From positions 27,324,320 through 27,388,319 of the forward strand of contig CM055092.1 of the NCBI GenBank assembly GCA_029204225.1: a DNA stretch of 64,000 nt. Reading direction: 5' to 3'. Shown here one piece after another: positions 47,169-58,089 of this stretch (positions are counted from its first letter, which is position 1; each line of letters opens with the position of its first letter). The DNA comes from Diphasiastrum complanatum (Eukaryota; Streptophyta; Lycopodiopsida; Lycopodiales; Lycopodiaceae). A program made the position numbers and the translations under genes. Under the pieces are notes generated by a model, which was given only the letters and a program-made list of their open reading frames with translations, ran no database searches and was not told where the DNA came from.

Positions 47169-48490
47169 TTAGTACTGGCAATCGTTGCATGCTTTGTCAG
47201 AAAACGTTACACACATCCCTGCATCTGCTATTCTTGCTACAGAGAACAAGTCTTGTTGCATAGTAGGCACAAACAGAACGTCTTCGAGTCGTCTGTCCCT
47301 GTCATTGGTGTTGAGCCATAGTGAACCAATACCATTTACTTGATGTCTAGATCCATCTCCAAGAACTATGAATCTTGAGAGATTTGCACTTCTAAAATTA
47401 GACATTATTCGTCTTGATGTCATGAAGTGTGAGGTGTCTCCTGAGTCTAGAATCACCTCATATGTGTTAGATGTTGATGCTGCACACATGTCTTTACAAA
47501 TGTAGGCGGTAGAACAATTTATGTTCGTTCTTTCTTCGCCCATCTTCGAGCTCTCGGGCTCCTTGACATAGAATGAACTGTTGCTGTTCTCTTGTCTGTT
47601 CTGTGCTAACTTGTTTCTCGGGTTCTGGCAGAAATCCACGACTACGTGACCTTTCTTATGGCAATGGATACACTCAATCTTGGGATTGAGCCAGCAGGTG
47701 TCCACTGTATGTCCGTCTCTTCTGCATCTCACACAAGTCTTCTTGTCTACACCTTGTTGTTTCGACCTCTCTTTGGTCTTCTAGTTGCCTTTGCTTGTTC
47801 CCTCTACTTGTTGGTCACGATCCTGCCTTTGATTGGACTCCCTCTTAGGCTTAAATTGCTTCTTTGATTTTTCTTTGTTGTCATAGAGGGTCTGGTCAGA
47901 ACCATCTTTGTGATCAAGATGTTCTCTAGCCTCGACTTCCTCTCGAATCTCAACAGTCGCCTTTTTGAGATTCATGACGGGAGGGCTTTTGTCATCTGGA
48001 ATGATCTGGGTAAGGCTCTCAACAGGTACGTGAGCTGCTTCTCAGCTGACATAGCGTTCTCTGCTCCAGAGTTATGTAGTGATAGAAACAGATCCTTCAT
48101 CTTTCTTAAGAAAGAAGTGAGGTCTTTTCCATTCCACTGCAAATTCGTCAGCTGATCTTCCAGCATCATGATTTGACTTCTTGATTTCGACTGAGATCTG
48201 GTGAGTAATGCATCCCACATCTCTTTAGATTTGGAGAGTGTAGCCAGGTCAAGTGTGAGACTATCTTCGATGGAAGATGATAACAAGGCTACTACCTTGT
48301 CATTTTTCTCCCTCCATTCGTGTAGCTCCTTGCCTGTTGTCGTAGGCATTCCTTCTATGCCATCCACCCAAGGGAAGAGTCCTTCACCCTTGAGTATCAG
48401 TGATGTCTTAACTTTTCAGGCTAGAAAGTTAGATTCTAAAGAATCAAGTATTGTGCAGATCTTACTCAGCATGCTACTGATTAAAGCCAT
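47169..48490 (-). pseudogene. copia D2 gag-protease
   Basis: ATG at 48490. TGA at 48418-48416 replaces the Trp of FLAWKVKT seen in copy 1. The capsid is otherwise open from 48367 to 47972, and a frameshift leads to the nucleocapsid and protease (47732-47169). Knuckles: CRRDGHTVDTC preceded by C-x-x, and CIHCHKKGHVVVDF, in which the last Cys is lost. The protease motif is LDSGDTSHF, with D-S-G intact. Synteny and sequence match copy 1 throughout. Confidence 0.88.
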
Positions 48491-48592
48491 TGCTTCTAAA
48501 GTCTGTTCCCTTGTTGATGGTTGTTTGTCTGCATGTTGAGCCTCTTGGATCTGCTAGCTTCTTGGCTATGTCAGAATATGACAGGATAACCA

Positions 48593-48604
48593 GCTCTGAT
48601 ACCA
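48593..48604 (-). other. primer-binding site, copia D2
   Basis: Minus-strand TGGTATCAGAGC, one base from the LTR end. Confidence 0.9.
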
Positions 48605-48605
48605 C

Positions 48606-49311
48606 TGATGGGAGAAATGAGAAGAATAATTTGCGAAACAGTCGCGAAGAATCCGCAATTCTCTTAAGATTCGGATGGACTTCAGATGTGTTCGCTGGAC
48701 ACTGCCAACTGAATCACTCCTACAATCCTCCAGAATGTAGTCAGGCACTGCTGATCTATGTTTATAAATTTAATACAGCATTCAATCTAGTTTCCAACCA
48801 AGGTGCGGAATTCAAAATGAACAAGAAAGAGCTCAGACATACGATTAACAGCATAAGCATTTGTATTTGAGATCAGACACAACACAAATTGACATGTGCG
48901 CAAAGGCTACGATATCATCTATTAATTTTCTTCTCTGATTCTTCAAGCACTGCATGTATATTCACACAGTGCATTGGCATGGGAGAAACACAGTTCTCTC
49001 ATGAGTAATTGTCTCGTTTTACTAGCAGACAGTTGCATCTCTATGGATCCTGATCACAGAGCTTGTCTCGCACGCAGACGGACACGTTGTATGTATTTTG
49101 TCCTGATTGCTTACTAGCATCAGACTATTGTGTTTCCTTTTTACATTGTGTGTGTATCTTGTTGATCTATATGTCAAGTATCATTCAGTAAGTATAGTCG
49201 CTCTATGTAAATATAAGATTAGAGTGATTAAGCATCTACAACTAATCAAGGAATTACAAGAGTGGCAGATTAGCCACGACCTAGGAAGTATTTGCTGACG
49301 TCATGCCATCA
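48606..49311 (-). repeat. 5' LTR of copia D2, shared with copy 3
   Basis: 706 bp with TGATGGGAG and GCCATCA ends, very similar to 43192-43899. Confidence 0.88.
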
Positions 49312-49662
49312 GATCATATTCCTGTACTTCTGGGTACTTGCGCGATCCTACTGATACTCTTCAGAGCGTGAGGGCAAAATGGGTTTCACGACATTTTTCG
49401 TGTCACGTCGTTGGTTTCGTTTCCGTCGTTGGTTCTGTTTCCACCGTTGCTTTCGTTTTGCTCGTTGGCCTTTTTCTCGTACTGGACCTCAAAGGAATCT
49501 CGTGCCAGACCGCAAAAGATTCTCATTCGTGAATCTTTTGTGTTCGCAAAATTTTTCGTGTTTCGTGTCTCCAGATTTTCATGTTCGCAAACATCTTCAT
49601 CTGGTTGAGGGCTGAAAGCTAGCAAGGCTTTGTAGTTAGAAACATTTCGTTTCTTCAATTGT
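49312..49662 (-). pseudogene. copia D copy 3, C-terminal tail only
   Basis: Reads NVSNYKALLAFSPQPDEDV and NESNGGNRTNDGNETND, the same tail as in copy 2 but lacking about 13 residues. It is cut at 49662, where the large LTR element at 49663 starts. Confidence 0.8.
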
Positions 49663-50360
49663 TGTATCTTCAGCATCCACACCAGCTATGGCTCCAACTA
49701 GCATGACTATGGCAGTCTCCCAACTAGTCTACGCTATGGCTTCTCCAACTAGCTTGGATATGGATGCAAGAAAGACAGTACTGAGCATGGTGGTGAGTGT
49801 TCCTATGGGTAAGATCCACTCTTCTCTTGTTCTCTACTTAGTATCTGACAAATGACTGCTTAACCTAAAAGATAAAATCCTAAACTAAATCTCCTCCTCT
49901 AAGGCTTACCCTACTAGAGAATGGAGGGCCTAGATTAACTTAACTTGTTGCCAGATGAATAATATACAAGACAATGTGAAGTAACACAGTACATGAAACC
50001 ACACAAGGGAGAACACTTAGAGAGAAAGATAGGCATGTATTGCAAATGAGGTTCTTGTCAAAAATGGACTCTTCCACTCCTATATATACTTGGAGTGGTG
50101 GTCACTTACAAAAAGGCATTATGGGACTAAATTAACTTTGAATCACATTGGTGCCATGGGACAAACCCCCAATGGGCCTTTGTGACTAACTTTTACATAA
50201 CTTGATATCACATATCTATGTGCAGTGTCCATGACAATTTAACTTATAACGTAAAAGCCTAAACTTGATGGGCAAGTTCTACATTTAAATCCTATTCTGC
50301 TTGTATTTTTAAAGATGTTCCGCAGGATGGCTAGAATATCCCTTGGAATATCAGCCTACA
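49663..50360 (-). repeat. 3' LTR of the 11.1-kb element
   Basis: TGTATCTTCAGC...CAGCCTACA. Against the right LTR it has an extra TTGCCAGATG and lacks about 30 bp near 50240. Confidence 0.9.
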
Positions 50361-51993
50361 TTATCCCCTCCGTTAAGAACTTGGCGGTCCCACGCCAAGT
50401 GCAATGTTAAGACCCCACTCCTTATGGTGCTGGAGGAGTCAAAGTCGGTGCAGCTTGTAGATGTGGAACTTTTTGTAAAGTGCTGTTCCGTTGGTAATGA
50501 AGCTTTGAAGAAGTACGAGCATCTCCAGAAAATTTGAATTGAATCAAGTTGGAGTTGGCTCGTTGATGACTTGCTTCCAATTGCTCAGGCAAATGATTCA
50601 ACGGATAATGTACACGAGCTTAGTATTTTTTTGAGATATGACGTGAATGCCACACAAGGGGTTACTGAATAGCGGTGAGAGGAAGATGGAGTGGGTGTGA
50701 CAGGGGGTGTTGTAATCTCGGAAGTGGTAAAGGTGGATAGATGGATGTTGTTGGATGGATTAAAATTCCTTTGCCCATTACTGTCTTTTGAAAGCGCTTT
50801 TGTCAGCAGAAAATTTTCATTTGACGTTTCTTGTAGATGTTTGATTTTTTTTTTTTTGGACTTAAGACATGGCTCATAATCGCTGTTGGAAACCTCTAAC
50901 ATCCTTGAGTTCGTTGCTTCAAACGCCAAACTATATCAATGGTATGTTGTAGATGGCGTAGATTTGTCTGCTTCCCGAACACAAAGGTACTATAGTTGAT
51001 AAACTATTGTCTCCGAAAATACTTTGTTGATAGAGATCTCCTCTTTTGACGTTGTTGTGCCACTGCAACTTCTTTGAGCTCTTTGCACAGTTGAGAGCTC
51101 TTTGAATTGTAGCAATTGTATCTAGAGACTTGTATGACATTTTTTTTTTTCATACACATAGTTATGTGCTCTGGAGTTATCAAGAAGCTGATCTCTTTTG
51201 TGGCAACATGACTGGCATTTTATTGGTGAGAGCCTCTATGATTCTTGCTTTATTCCCTTGGAGAGTGGTCTACTGCAGATGTCGTAGAGTTGTTTGCTTT
51301 ACAAAGTGTTTCAATTCATAACCCAGAGCAAGTTCAAATCGATCCATCGGGTAGAAATGAGTCTTGAAACAAGGATGGGAGAAGTGAGATGGAGTTTCAA
51401 GATTGACCATATGGTGGAATATGAGGGAATGAATGGATGGAAAAAAGGAATGAGATAAGTATTGTGTGGTTTTTCATATCTCTCCATAACATAACCAATG
51501 CTCTTTGTACAATTCTCCATGGAATCATCATTGCTCACCTTTGAAAATAGCTTTGTCATTGAGGTTGTGCGCTCATAACTTCAATCTCTGATTGACTTGA
51601 GAGTCCTTCAGTTTACGTAGGCCTACGGGATTGGTAGGCTCACTTGTTGTTTGCATTGGTTTGTACAAATTTTTTCTTTGATGTGACTTAAGAGCCTTTC
51701 ACTGGTACAGCTGCCACTTTATTGATGATTTGATGGCCATGGTGGGCAATTGAAAAAGCATGGATATTGTAGCGCTTATGTAAAACCAACTGCTTATTGC
51801 GAATGGCGGTGTTGGTGTTGTCGCGGATATTCCATCTTGTTGGGAAGATGGATCTTTTGCTAGATGATGGTTGTAGTATGATAAGAGCTCGTTTTGTTGC
51901 CAAATTGAGCATTTGTTGTTGAAGTCCTTGACTGCTCTTTTTGTTCATATGGAAAGTTGTTGAAATCATTGGTAAAGATGTAGAGATATATCC
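50361..51993 (-). other. interior of the 11.1-kb element, unrecognised
   Basis: Several minus-strand open frames of 60-114 codons (50929-50585, Ser/Lys-rich; 51140-50931; 51559-51311; 51969-51688) could be decayed exons of a captured gene, but none shows a known domain. No gag or pol motif was found. There is a run of T at 50848-50858. Confidence 0.45.
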
Positions 51994-52351
51994 TGTTACG
52001 AGCTCGTAACCAGTGCCGAACCCTAGAGAACACAGATAGGTCAGATACCACAGTTAGGGTCGTGTCCAACGTACATGACCAACAGGGCAAGACAGTGTGA
52101 GTAGTGTGCCCCAGCACGGTCCATAGCTATGGCGGGCCTAACACAGCCTAGGGACCCTGTCAGCAGGATAGGGCCCCCAGTTGGGTCCCGACGTGCAGTC
52201 GGCCACGTCAGTGCCACGTGGCCGACACTTGGCAGTTGCATGCTACCAGTACTCACACTGGGCTAGGAGGGGCTTACTCTATATCAGGGAGTAGGCAAGG
52301 TTGGGTGGATCAGTTAGTGTTTGCCCTACTATGGTGTTAGGATCTATTACA
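51994..52351 (+). repeat. 5' LTR of the nested chromovirus
   Basis: 358 bp, preceded by TATCC. Confidence 0.92.
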
Positions 52352-53220
52352 CTGGTATCGGATTTCAGCATGAATGGGTTGTATCCCGTAGCTGAATGTT
52401 TGGTACTTTTGTAAGCAAACTCTAATATCGAGAGATACTCCTCCCAATTAGTCTGCCTCTTGTTGACGTATGCACGAAGCATATCCTCCAGCACTTGATT
52501 TACCCTTTCTGTTTGACCGTCCGTCTGTGGATGGTCAGTGGTACTCATATTAAGTTTAGTATGGAGATGATGGAATACTGCCCTCCAAAAATTTCCAGTA
52601 AACTTACTGTCCCGGTCGCTGACTATGCCGGAAGGTAGACCGTACAATTTAAATAGCCCGTCTACAAACAACCTCGCTAACTCTGGAGCTCTAACGGTTG
52701 TTTTGGTCGGAATAAAATGAGCCATTTTGGTCAGACGGTCAACTGTGACCCATATAGCGTCATTACCCTTTTGGGTTTTAGGCAGGCTACTATAAAATCC
52801 ATGGAAATACTCTCCCATTTACCAGCTGGTATTTCTAAGGGATGCAACAACCCTCCTGACTTTAAACGCTCTGCTTTATTTACTTGACATTTCTGGCAAC
52901 TGGTTACATACTGGTGGACGTCCTTTTTCATACTGGGCTAGAAAAATTGCCTACGAAGAAGCTCATAGGTCTTCTGTATGCTTGGGTGTCCCGCGCTAGG
53001 ATTGTCATGACATTCATATAGGACCTGCTGCCTATAATCCTCTGAATTGGGGACACATACTCTATCTCTATAGAGCAAGTACTCATCTTGAATGGAATAC
53101 TCTTTCCATTTGAATCCTTGAGTCAACTAACCCTCAACCACTGGGGTTTGCTTGGGTAATACAGGCTCAGAATCCTCAACGTCATCTGATGACGTATACT
53201 CGGACTCATAATCATCCTCA
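52352..53220 (-). pseudogene. inverted gypsy RNase H linker-integrase segment
   Basis: On the minus strand: YESEYTSSDDVEDSEP linker, QDEYLLYRDRVCVPN, the zinc finger (HDNPSAGH...CQKCQVNK) with a TAG at a conserved aromatic site, then the core with ISMDFIV, IVSDRDSKFTGNFW and DGQTERVNQVLED. The catalytic Asp, Asp and Glu are all present. A one-base shift near 52795 separates zinc finger and core. The frame runs through GYNPFML straight into the LTR. The orientation is opposite to LTRs, purine tract and chromodomain, so this block was inverted after or during the loss of the upstream genes. Confidence 0.88.
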
Positions 53221-53863
53221 ACGGAAGCTGCCGTATTCTTGGATGGACTGGCACCAGCCACGCTCACCCACAGCTGTAGGGTTTAAACAAGAAAAAGTTG
53301 AAGCAGCCAGAAACTTTTTAGAGGACCTAAACCAAATGATAGAACATGCTAAGCATAGCATTAGGCAGTCCCAGGATCGAGCCAGGCATTATGCAGATCC
53401 ACACAGACGGGATGTGCAGTTCTCCACTGGTGAGAAAGTCTACTTGAGAGTCCCAGTTGACTCTAAAACCCTCAAATCAGGAGTGTGTGCTAAGTTGTCT
53501 CCAAGGTATTGTGGTCCCTTTACCATCAGTAGGAGACTAGGCGAGGTCACCTATGAACTAGAACTCCCACACAGCAGTAAGGTTTTTCCAGTCTTTCATG
53601 TAAGTCAGTTACGAAAAGCCTTAACCAGATCAGACAATCTGGTAGGGGACAGTGTTCTAGTTCTCCCATTGGATCCTCAACAACCTCCACATGAACCAGA
53701 GGAGATTCTTGATAGTAGAGAGACGCAGACTCGTCATACTCTATACCGAGAATATCTGGTTAAGTGGAATGATCAGCCTGTTGAGAATGCCACTTGGGAA
53801 AGAGGCAGCGTCCTTTGCAAGATTTTTCCAGACTTTGTCTTAGAGGACCAAGACGGTTCTTAA
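53221..53863 (+). pseudogene. chromovirus integrase C-terminus with chromodomain
   Basis: Open plus-strand frame: PYSWMDWHQPRSP, FKQEKVEAARNFLEDLNQMI, VYLRVP, the GPY/F module KLSPRYCGPFTISR, and FHVSQLRKAL. The terminal chromodomain reads LYREYLVKWNDQPVENATWE. The chromodomain targets integration to marked chromatin. The stop at 53861-53863 just precedes the purine tract, its normal place. The start is missing because the upstream integrase is inverted. Confidence 0.88.
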
Positions 53864-53874
53864 GGGGGAGGGAG

Positions 53875-54232
53875 TGTTACGAACTCGTAACCAGTGCCGA
53901 ACCCTAGAGAACACAGATAGGTCAGATACCACAGTCAGGGTCGTGTCCAGCGTACATGACCAACAGGGCAAGACAGTGTGAGTAGTGTGCCCCAGCACGG
54001 TCCATAGCTATGGCGGGCCTAACACAGCCTAGGGACCCTGTCATCAGGATAGGGCCCCCAGTTGGGTCCCGACGTGCAGTCGGCCACGTCAGTGCCACGT
54101 GGCCGACACTTGGCAGTTGCATGCTACCAGTCCTCACACTGGGCTAGGAGGGGCTTACTCTATATCAGGGAGTAGGCAAGGTTGGGTGGATCAGTTAGTG
54201 TTTGTCCTACTGTGGTGTTAGGATCTATTACA
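53875..54232 (+). repeat. 3' LTR of the nested chromovirus
   Basis: 358 bp, followed by TATCC. Confidence 0.92.
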
Positions 54233-54876
54233 TATCCCAATGAAAATTCGTGTGATACTGCAACTGTAGAGGTAGAATAAAATGGATGAAATATCACCTA
54301 TAGTGCTGCTGCAAAAAAAAACACACCAAACCATACGACAATAGAACAAACAAACAGGTAGCAACAAATGACGTAGTTGACAGGACAAAACTTGAAATAA
54401 GAAAAAAAATGAAAAATTGTAGCAGATAACTCTATAGAAGGATTTGCATGACACTTTTAGACCAAACTCTTGAAATCCAGTATCGAACTTGGCACAAGGC
54501 CATAGCTACAGTGTTACAAAAGAAAAACAAGTGATAACATATAACATTTACGTAGCATGTAATAAGACAATTATGTCTTAGATTAATTTCACTCAGATAA
54601 AACATACGGGTTATCATGTAAATACAAAACTCATGATTCATCAGGCAGTAGCTCAAAACTTGGCTCCAGGGTATGATATCAATTGCTTGGTCATAGAGAC
54701 GTAATGATCTGAGGTGGTACATTCTTGGTCTTATCTATGAATGATGTTTGAGATAGACCTTACGTGATTGCTAGATAGGATGTAACTGTATTTGGATTGG
54801 AAGCAACTATGTATTCGTGGATGACAAAAGAATCAGTAAGACTAGACGAGCCTAGACACATCTAATACAACTAATT

Positions 54877-55832
54877 TTAGTAAGGTGCAAATGGATCAAC
54901 TTGATGAGCACACACATGGGTATCTTCTAGATAATACATCGCTGGGTCTATGTAGTCTAAATCAACTTGTGTGATAGACGATGTAGCAATATGTTGACTC
55001 TCTACAAAAGACCGATTATCCATCGTACTTTGGGCATTGATTCTCGGAATCCTCTTATCTACTCGTGATGGAGGCAGATTGTTTGTCTCCCCTGACATTG
55101 TGATGTAAGATAGATGATTCTACACACAGTAGTTAGATGATGAATGTGGAAGGTTTTCACAAGATGGTGATCTTATCATGAGGAATCTATGGCTTTCTAC
55201 TAGGTCACATCTAAGGCGCTTCCCTACTAGAGTGCCTAAAGCTATTTCCAACTAGATTGTCTCATGGTAGGATGTGGAAAGTGGATTGGTACATGGCTAT
55301 GTGTAGTGCATTTGATGATAGATCGACTTATCCTGGTGAAACAATTTCGTTGCGCAACCAAGGGTGATACTAGAATTCAGGTTTTCTCAGTGAATGGTTC
55401 TACTCAGGCTCATTAGTATACTCTTTTGGAGAGAATTCACACACCTACCTAGGAACTTGCACAAGTCTAGAGCTTGCCAAAAATAGACTATGCAATTACT
55501 ATTTGAGGAAGATCAAGAATTTGTACTGGGGCCTTTTTCGAATTCTTGGTCAAGAGATGTAAGTAGAGTATTCGCAAGGAATCGTTTAGAAATATTTTAC
55601 CTCTGCGAGAATACTTACCATGATGAAATATGCAAAAATAGCCATTTTTGCTCTGTATCTTACCACTGGTGATAGCATAGAGTCTCACAATGTTTTCGAG
55701 TGATTCCAATGAAATCTGATCCTGGTTTGACATGTTTGGCATTGTTGAGACGCCACTGTCATTTGCCTCACTAGAGTCTCCCGTTCTCATATTACCACTT
55801 GAGGGTGACAGTAGCTGGACAGGCCTCGTCAT
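54877..55832 (-). CDS. 3' end of a spliced gene, two exons, product unknown
   Basis: An upstream exon (at least 55832-55664) ends ACCAGTG before GTAAGATAC. A downstream exon begins at 55091 after ACAATGTCAG. Joining them keeps the frame (phase 1), and translation then runs to a stop at 54879-54877. The readable protein is Ser/Thr/Asn-rich (SLENIVRLYAITSG, then SRVDKRIPRINAQSTMDN and HQVDPFAPY at the end), with no domain I recognise. The start of the gene is not found. It lies in sense orientation inside the 11.1-kb LTR element, so it may be captured host sequence that kept an intron, or a chance pattern. Confidence 0.35.
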
Positions 55833-56500
55833 TGGCGGTCTCGAGATTTGAAGGCAATGGATTGATCTCCACCGGTCAGTAGTAACTCAGCATACAAAAC
55901 TTGCACTCAGAAAACTCAACGTTTGTTAGCTTGAGATTATGGCAGGCCATTTGCTCCTTGCCATCTGAACGCTCTTAACATACCATTGAACTCCTTACAA
56001 GAAAAGCAGTTGTCTCAGGCAAACTTGTTACAAAACAAGTGCTCTCTATGTCGAGATTCCATGCACTTAGGTGATGGGTGATGGATGTTGATATCAACAG
56101 ATTTGGCAAACTTATCGTGACGGATCTATGGTTTCCTATTAGGACACTTCTAAGGCATTCCCTACTAGAGGTGCCTAAGGCTATCAAAACAGATTCATCA
56201 TGATAGGATTGTCGGCGATGGAAGATGGATATGTACAATTCTAGGTGCAAAGTGTATCTGCAAGAGCTTGGATTTTCCTGAGTGGAACCATATGATGTTG
56301 ATCTTAGAGGATTTTACTAAGTTTGAAGTGCTTGAAATTATAAGTCTTTGTTGTGATCACAAATGAACCTCTTTGGATAGAATTCGCCTGCATGCCTGGG
56401 ACTCGCACAAGTCCAGATCTTGCCAAAAAATAGGCTATGCAAGTACTAGATAGTTCTATTTTAGGAGAGATCAAAGATTTTGCACTTGAAAGTATTTCTA
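55160..56500. repeat. dispersed direct duplication, about 930 bp apart
   Basis: About 55160-55560 and 56090-56500 share ATCTATGG-TTCCTA, CTAAGGC-TTCCCTACTAGAG, AGAATTC and CCTGGGACTCGCACAAGTC (first copy CTAGGAACTTGCACAAGTC). They are diverged. The shared CTCGCACAAG word resembles the core of the adjacent minisatellite. Confidence 0.65.
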
Positions 56501-56702
56501 CAAGTTTGTTCTGGGTTCTTTTTACCTTATTTGGGAGTTGTTCTTTTTCGTTTTTTTGAAATTGCTCCCCTCCTCTAGGATTCCTGTAGCCGACAAAAGT
56601 CGTTGTGAAAATCAGGGAATGACTCGTATAGTTGTGTGAGTTATTTCGGACCTAGTCAATTCAAATGGATCACAAAGCAAGAAAATTACTGGGGACTTGT
56701 AC

Positions 56703-57180
56703 AAAAAATGACTTGTGGACGGAAACGGACGACTCGCACAGGACTTGCACAAAAAATGACTCGCGCAAAAAAAAATGACTCGTGGACAGAAACGGCCGAC
56801 TCGCATAGGACTCACACAGAAGATGACTCGCGCAAAAAAAATGACTCGTGGACGAAAACGGATGACTCGCATAGGACTCACACAGAAGATGACTCACGCA
56901 AAAAAAATGACTCATGGACGGAAACGGACGACTCGCACAGGACTCACACAGAAGATGGCTCGCGCAAAAAAATCACTCGTGGACAGAAATAGACGACTCG
57001 CATAGGACTCGCACAGAAGATGACTCGTGCAAAAAAATGACTCGTGGACGGAAACAGAGGACTCGCACAGGACTCGCACAGAAGATGACTCACGCAAAAA
57101 AATGACTCGTGGACGAAAACGGACGACTCACACAGGACTCGCACAGAAGATGACTCACGCAAAAAAAATGACTCGTACGG
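56703..57180. repeat. 65-bp minisatellite, seven units
   Basis: Units start at 56703, 56767, 56834, 56900, 56966, 57031, 57096 and 57161 (partial), 64-67 bp each. Each has an A6-9 run, ATGACTCGTGGAC, GAAACGGACGACTCGCA, GGACTCGCACAGAAG and ATGACTCGCGC. Because most units are near a multiple of three and lack stops, long open frames appear on both strands; these are artefacts. Confidence 0.95.
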
Positions 57181-57304
57181 GACTCGGAAGGGTAACTTAC
57201 TACTCGTACATGACTCGCACTAGAAGTACTCGCACACGACTTGGGGTGAAAAATGACTCGTACGCGGGAACTTACTCGCACACTATGAAAGAATGACTCG
57301 CCCA

Positions 57305-57600
57305 CAAGATGACTCGCACAAGAAGCTCAGTACCCGCACAGGCTAAAATGACTCGTAAGAATATCAGTACCTACACAGGCTAAAATGACTTGTAAGAAGC
57401 TTAGTACCCGCACAGGCTAAAATGACTTGCATAAAAAGGTCGGTACCTGCACAGACAAAAATGACTCGTATAAGACGTTCAATACCCGCACAGGCAAAAA
57501 TGACTCACGCAAAAAGGCCGGTACCCACACAGGCAAAAATGACTCGCATAAGAAGCTCAGTACCTGCACAGGCTAAAATGACTCGTACAGGTTAGAAGGA
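57305..57600. repeat. 37-39-bp minisatellite, about seven units
   Basis: Unit AAAATGACTCGYATAAGAAG followed by CTCAGTACCCGCACAGGCT. It shares ATGACTCGCACA with the upstream 65-bp array, so both probably grew from one precursor. Isolated ATGACTCGCACA words continue to about 57720. Confidence 0.9.
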
Positions 57601-57720
57601 GGTGAAAAACATTTCATAACGACTCGCACAAACCCGGAAATGACTCGCACAAGTTTGAAAGGTTTTCCAAAAGAACTAAAAATGACTCGCACAGGGGAAC
57701 AATTCAAAATGACTCGCACA

Positions 57721-58060
57721 GAGGATAAATTTGATCAAAATTACCTTCTTGTCCCTGGGGCTGGATGTGTGAATACTCTGACCTCACGGATGTTTCAAAA
57801 ATGATGTTTGTTCTTTATTTTCTTTCCAAACCTGCTCGGATGCAACTCGCACAAGGCTTCCTTATGTAAAGATGATGAATAACCTCTCGGGGAGTATCTT
57901 TTGTCTTACAAAACATGAATGGGAGGCCAAAAACAGTTTTAGAGGTAGAAATCGCTAAAATCTGACTTTTGGGTATTCACACATTCAATAAATGAGGATC
58001 TTAGCTTTTGCAATCGACGGAAACAGGGTGTCGAGTCAGAATCAGGCAAGAAAACAGAGA
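57721..58060. other. gene-free spacer
   Basis: No coding or repeat structure beyond single CTCGCACA words was seen. Confidence 0.5.
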
Positions 58061-58089
58061 AAATGGACTCTCAAGGGAAGATCGGTCCG

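Larger units (their letters stand above)
43192..49311 (-). mobile_element. copia family D, copy 2, complete layout
   Basis: 3' LTR 43192-43899, pol 43900-47125, gag-protease 47169-48490, PBS 48593-48604 and 5' LTR 48606-49311 (708 and 706 bp; ends TGATGG/CCATCA). All domains are present but riddled with stops. To the right of its 5' LTR another copy of the family's 3' coding tail follows (49312-49662), so the 5' LTR also serves as 3' LTR of a third copy, a tandem arrangement. Confidence 0.9.
51994..54232 (+). mobile_element. 2.2-kb deleted chromovirus with inverted integrase, nested
   Basis: 358-bp LTRs at 51994-52351 and 53875-54232 (TGTTACGA...CTATTACA) differ at seven positions by my count. 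The flanking TATCC duplications are perfect (51989-51993 and 54233-54237). Between them an integrase segment lies on the minus strand, followed by a plus-strand GPY/chromodomain segment and the purine tract AAGGGGGAGGGAG. Gag, protease and RT are absent. The clean target duplication shows a single insertion. Confidence 0.92.

Noticed and set aside
49658-49662. ATTGT before the 11.1-kb element as a target duplication
   Set aside because: The right flank (60777-60781) reads GGGAT. The same ATTGT also precedes the copia D2 LTR at 43187-43191, which I regard as coincidence for this element.
52351-52372. CTGGTATCGGATTTCAGC after the chromovirus LTR as a primer-binding site
   Set aside because: It resembles the TGGTATCAGAG site, but the minus-strand integrase frame runs through it (NPFMLKSDTS), so it may be coding sequence brought there by the inversion. 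Left unassigned.
56612-57305. Six or more long overlapping ORFs on both strands
   Set aside because: They arise because the 65-bp minisatellite lacks stops in several frames; codon patterns simply repeat the DNA unit.
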